NCBI GenBank assembly: GCA_004352715.1
Contig: SCFE01000031.1
Span: 216,108 to 280,107, forward strand
DNA length: 64,000 nucleotides
Direction of reading: 5' to 3'
DNA from: Hofstenia miamia
Lineage: Eukaryota > Xenacoelomorpha > Acoela
In this document: piece after piece, positions 61,627 to 64,000 of the stretch
Layout: the number at the start of each line of letters is the position of its first letter
Position numbering within the stretch: the first letter of the stretch is position 1
Position numbers and translations under genes: made by a program
Notes under the pieces: generated by a model
The model's database searches: none
Told to the model about the DNA's origin: nothing
The model's input: only the letters and a program-made list of their open reading frames with translations

Positions 61627-63699
61627 TTCAGCTTAGTGGAATTGCCAAAATTTATGTACTTGCAAATGCAATAAATTTGGAAAGCCCCAGGTAAAAATTC
61701 CCATTCCTATGACCAGGGCAGTACAATGCCACTTCGATGCATAACATGCAATGGAAAAGACAAAGAATTATGAGTTTTAGTGGAAAACTTTGCAAATGCT
61801 TATCTGCAATTTGATCATATTGGCACAATTCGACAAAATCTACTCGAAATTTTTGATGCTGCAAAAGGAATTCATGGAAGAATATGAGTTCATTCACGGC
61901 ATTGTAACTCAAATAGTTTAAACTTGTGTTCTTGTTGAGAAAGCGTATCACAGCCAGTTCTCCTTGTATCTTAAATGCAATAATCCAAAAAAATACCACA
62001 TATCGAGAAGATTTTGATAGCAATCATATACTTGTTCCAGGAAATAGCTCAAAATGCAAAACACGTCGCTGACTATATTGATATACTTGTGAACAATAAA
62101 CTCATGAATGCCTAAAGCGATCAAATGATGATCATTACACATTTGACAAGGAATTGGAATACAAACTTTGTAGTGATTATCAAATGAATTGGTTCATTTT
62201 GTTTTACCAACAAAAACGATTTGCACAACTACCACTTTGAATGGTAGACAGCAAACTGAAAAAATCATTTCTCAAAATATCAACTCTTTTTAAGTGAAAT
62301 CTCCAGCCAAAATTAATTAATAAGCATGAAACTTTTCCAAATTTATACATTAAAGAACCAACCTAACATTACTTAAAATAAGAATAAACATAGAATTTGC
62401 AAGAACTTTAAAGTTAAAATTGGTTTCACTTCCATGGGGAATTAATAAATTGCTTACAATTACACATGCATATATATATATAGGATTTTTACTGATATTA
62501 ATTAAAAAATCCTATTTTGGTAGCATTCATAATTTTTCGGCAAAAATTTGAGTTGGGGGTGCAAATGCAGCACCGTTAAAAGTAACTGCAAATGATCAGG
62601 AGACAACAGAATGAAATAAATTCTAATAAGTGAAAAGTAACGGCAGAATTCTAGGTAAGCGATGCCTCAATCACTGAACCAGCAAACAAAATCTACGATT
62701 AAAACAATGCGACAGAATTAACTTCGAAGCAGTGGTAGCTGATCAATTATATTCGTTTTAAGCGCTGTGGGTTCGTACAGTTACCCCAGGTTTCGTTCTA
62801 AATTACGATCAGAGAAGTTGCAACGTAAATGGTCAAATATGTACTCATGGAATATAGCATGCGATAATATTTATTAATTCAAATACTTATAATTAAAAAG
62901 TAATGCTTGAAAATATAAATTTTGAATATTTTCTACCGAAAATTCTCTATAATTTGCATGTATATTCAAATATTCTGGCTTGAATTATGGCAATTTAGAA
63001 AAAATCAAGTTATATATTAGATGAGGATAAACAATTGAAGGTGCCAATAACTTAAAAGTTAAATTCTATATATATATATATATATATACATGTATATAAT
63101 ATAATAACTTCATATTCTCAGTATCCATAAATATTTGTTCAATGCATAAAAATTTAAAAAGACCCATTTGAAATATACATTAACAATCAAAATCATGTTT
63201 TATTAAATTATGTTTCAATGAGGTAATATACTTGGAGAGAGACTTTTTACTGATATTAATTTAAAAAATTATATTTTGATAGTATTCATAATCTCTGGCA
63301 AAAAATTTGAGTGCATTTGCACCCCATACAGTCATAACATATAATATTTTATTCAGTCACAAACCGTTCGGACGAATGGATTTTAATTATGTTTGAAACA
63401 AATTCAAGAACGATGTTCTATGTAAGCTTAAAAATAATTGGAAGAAATATGTTGAAAATAGCGTTTTAATCCTGCCACATGTAGAATATAAGTATTATTA
63501 TACAAATCACCTTCAAAAGAACCATTCTACAAGATGGTTGACCAATTTGAGAGGCAGTGCAAATGGCCATGGCGTTAGCCTCCGTTACATCTGGATGATT
63601 ATTTGCTTCTTTAAACCATTCATCAAAAAATTGAAAAGGATCAACGGGATGGCTGTCGGGTATATCAGCATTACGGTAATCGATTCGATTATCAGTCAT
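56734..63699 (-). CDS. PNPO: Pyridoxine-5'-phosphate oxidase, complete, exons 63699-63511, 59709-59559, 57026-56734
   Basis: FMN-dependent oxidase that converts pyridoxine/pyridoxamine 5'-phosphate to pyridoxal 5'-phosphate, the last step of vitamin B6 activation and salvage; normally a cytosolic homodimer. The three exons (189, 151 and 293 nt) join in frame (phases 0 and 1) to 210 residues plus stop, close to the usual 210-260. Motifs in order: [13 protein letters not shown] (about 20-32), [10 protein letters not shown] and RMVLLK (FMN binding), [63 protein letters not shown] (the PLP-binding Arg/His pair) and the terminal WSLNRLAP typical of the family. No mitochondrial leader is seen. An in-frame stop lies just upstream of the start. 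Spacing across both splice junctions equals that of human PNPO. Introns of 3,801 and 2,532 bp are packed with transposon remains. Confidence 0.93.
57556..57944 (-). repeat. Probable 3' LTR of the gypsy element
   Basis: Lies directly after the end of the gypsy pol frame in the element's orientation. On the minus strand it runs from TGTTAGCATG to ATGCCTGTACA (TGT...ACA ends). It has a TATAAAA box (57785-57791) and, about 170 bp further, an AATAAA signal (57616-57621) in the order expected for U3-R-U5. The GC-rich middle contains the cacgtg word. No polypurine tract is obvious, and there is no second LTR for comparison because the 5' half of the element is missing. The plus-strand open frame within it is not a gene. 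Confidence 0.5.
57995..59240 (-). pseudogene. Ty3/gypsy integrase and pol C-terminus, 5'-truncated, interrupted by a MITE
   Basis: Minus-strand pieces: about 59215-59030 has [33 protein letters not shown] and NFES, covering the integrase core with its D and E positions; the second acidic block is degenerate. 59021-58794 has [37 protein letters not shown] and MFGS. 58879-58486 has [20 protein letters not shown] and SYKVISDVN. After the MITE, 58186-57995 has [13 protein letters not shown], the chromodomain-less pol tail typical of gypsy elements. Stops and frameshifts show it is inactive. Protease, RT and RNase H are absent, so the copy is truncated at its 5' side within the intron. It has the same orientation as PNPO. 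Confidence 0.82.
58195..58478. mobile_element. MITE of about 284 bp nested in the gypsy pol tail
   Basis: Terminal inverted repeats GCCTTGTTTACACGATAA (58195-58212) and the complement of 58460-58477, GCCTCGTTTACTCGATAA, match at 16 of 18 bases. The gypsy pol tail reads up to one edge and resumes on the other, which fixes the boundaries independently. Flanking 8-mers tttcttta and tttctagg share their first five bases, a possible eroded 8-bp duplication. The superfamily is uncertain. Confidence 0.65.
59559..59709 (-). CDS. PNPO: PNPO exon 2 (central FMN-binding part)
   Basis: Fifty codons plus one base, between acceptor tctttag (59710) and donor gttagt (59558). It encodes [13 protein letters not shown] and [15 protein letters not shown] longer open frame on the same strand is out of register with PNPO and is a shadow, so ORF-based annotation would miss this exon. 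Confidence 0.92.
59936..60480 (-). pseudogene. Mariner DD34D transposase fragment
   Basis: On the minus strand the block ITGDETWI (about 60385-60408, first catalytic D) is followed by a stop and then an open stretch with [11 protein letters not shown] (second D) and [19 protein letters not shown] (third D). Exactly 34 residues separate the second and third aspartates, the DD34D signature of mariner. The region between the first two blocks is shorter than in complete transposases, and the N-terminal DNA-binding domain is missing. The 3' limit is set near a TA followed by cccctctggtcaaaaagt at about 59935, which may be a terminal-repeat remnant. Confidence 0.75.
61259..61627. repeat. Array of a 15-bp motif in both orientations between (TA)n tracts
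   Basis: The motif RGATACGCYSTGTAC occurs at 61299-61313, 61331-61345, 61359-61374 (one extra base), 61496-61510 and 61529-61543, and in reverse complement at 61565-61578. The block is bordered by (TA)n tracts at 61259-61295 and 61600-61627. The two edges pair as an inverted repeat: aaatagatacgctctgtacg with gattttt at the left, and the complement of the right, aaataagatacgctgtgtac with gattttt. It looks like a small inverted-repeat transposon built from subrepeats. No coding sequence. Confidence 0.7.
62486..62574. repeat. Duplicated 85-bp segment, copy 1
   Basis: tttttactgatattaatt, tagcattcataat and ggcaaaaatttgagt recur in the same order at 63244-63326. It follows a short (TA)n tract. The copy ends with gggggtgcaaatgc, whereas copy 2 ends with the reverse complement gcatttgcacccc. 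Confidence 0.65.
63067..63088. repeat. (TA)n microsatellite
   Basis: Pure TA tract in PNPO intron 1. Confidence 0.9.
63244..63326. repeat. Duplicated 85-bp segment, copy 2
   Basis: tttttactgatattaattt, agtattcataat and ggcaaaaaatttgagt match copy 1 at 62486-62574 with scattered differences. It lies about 190 bp from PNPO exon 1. Its last 13 bases are inverted relative to copy 1. Confidence 0.65.
63511..63699 (-). CDS. PNPO: PNPO exon 1 (start, N-terminal part)
   Basis: Sixty-three codons from ATG at 63699 to the donor AAG|gtgatt at 63510. It encodes the N-terminal Tyr-Arg segment typical of the family, [13 protein letters not shown], and [10 protein letters not shown]...RMVLLK. An in-frame TAG lies two codons upstream, and ttattttag just before the ATG (63703-63711) also looks like a splice acceptor. 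A non-coding leader exon or a trans-spliced leader is therefore possible. Confidence 0.92.
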
Positions 63700-64000
63700 T
63701 GACTAAAATAACGGAGAATTTTAATAAAAAATGAATTAAATACACAAATTTGGCTATGTGAGTGCGAAAAATAAGAAAAGAAGTGATATTTAACCCCATG
63801 TGGCAAAAATTAAGCAAGCACTATAAATGTTTTTCGTTGTTATCAGTGATACTAAATAGTGAGGCATTCACTACAAAATCATAATCCAAAAAAAGTTTAA
63901 AATTTGTAATAGAAAACGCGTTTTGTATTAAGGTTACACAAGATTATTTTAATCAAGAAAATATATGCGAATTATTAAAAAATAATTTGCAATATAGTAA
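63700..64000. other. Region upstream of PNPO
   Basis: AT-rich. Presumed 5' leader and promoter side of PNPO; no specific promoter element stands out. Confidence 0.4.

Larger units (their letters stand above)
59710..63510 (-). other. PNPO intron 1
   Basis: Phase-0 intron of 3,801 bp between LLK (donor gtgatt at 63510) and KYDSEG (acceptor tctttag). It contains a mariner fragment, a 15-bp-motif array between (TA)n tracts, a duplicated 85-bp segment and a (TA)n tract at 63067-63088. 60481-61258 and 61628-62485 show no recognised feature. A 123-codon minus-strand frame at 61652-62023 has no convincing homology. Confidence 0.85.

Noticed and set aside
61652-62142. Minus-strand frames of 123 and 64 codons that hint at a copia RNase H segment (a DHHLIAL-type string followed by a YINI string)
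   Set aside because: The resemblance is a few residues only, with no upstream RNase H or RT blocks; a profile search would be needed.

Overview
This window is AT-rich, gene-sparse animal nuclear DNA. It has spliced genes with canonical GT/AG introns, long introns, (TA)n and (TTA)n microsatellites, one assembly gap (352 N) and decayed transposons of several classes. There are no operons, bacterial genes or CRISPR arrays. A nuclear receptor with the ERR-type P-box points to a bilaterian (or placozoan) invertebrate. I cannot place the lineage more precisely.

Two host genes can be supported, both on the minus strand. The first is the opening coding exon of an oestrogen-related-receptor (NR3B) gene at 24411-24807. 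It ends at the classical intron between the two zinc fingers of the DNA-binding domain. A CpG-rich upstream stretch carries a perfect CRE palindrome and a TATA-like box. The other ERR exons were not recognised, so all of 1-24410 may be its intron. The second is a complete three-exon pyridoxine-5'-phosphate oxidase gene (PNPO) at 56734-63699. Its exons join in frame to a 210-residue protein with the expected FMN- and PLP-binding motifs.

Most other recognisable content is mobile DNA. 1-24 kb holds a foldback-like element built from 21-bp subrepeats, an interspersed duplication next to the gap, a hAT-type MITE family and a mariner-type element with TA target duplications. 25-56 kb (intergenic) holds a decayed hAT element with transposase remnants, a hAT MITE with an 8-bp target duplication, a three-copy dispersed repeat, and three non-LTR retrotransposon pieces: a 3' tail ending in (ATT)n, an R2/R4-like element with restriction-like endonuclease, and a jockey/CR1-like reverse transcriptase. 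PNPO intron 2 is largely a 5'-truncated Ty3/gypsy element with its 3' LTR, and a MITE is nested in the end of its pol gene. PNPO intron 1 holds a mariner DD34D transposase fragment, an array of a 15-bp motif between two (TA)n tracts, and a duplicated 85-bp segment.

The rest is AT-rich sequence in which I see no gene. I found no convincing new biological system. The most unusual structures are the 21-bp-subrepeat foldback element, the 15-bp-motif array and the MITE-in-gypsy-in-intron nesting.
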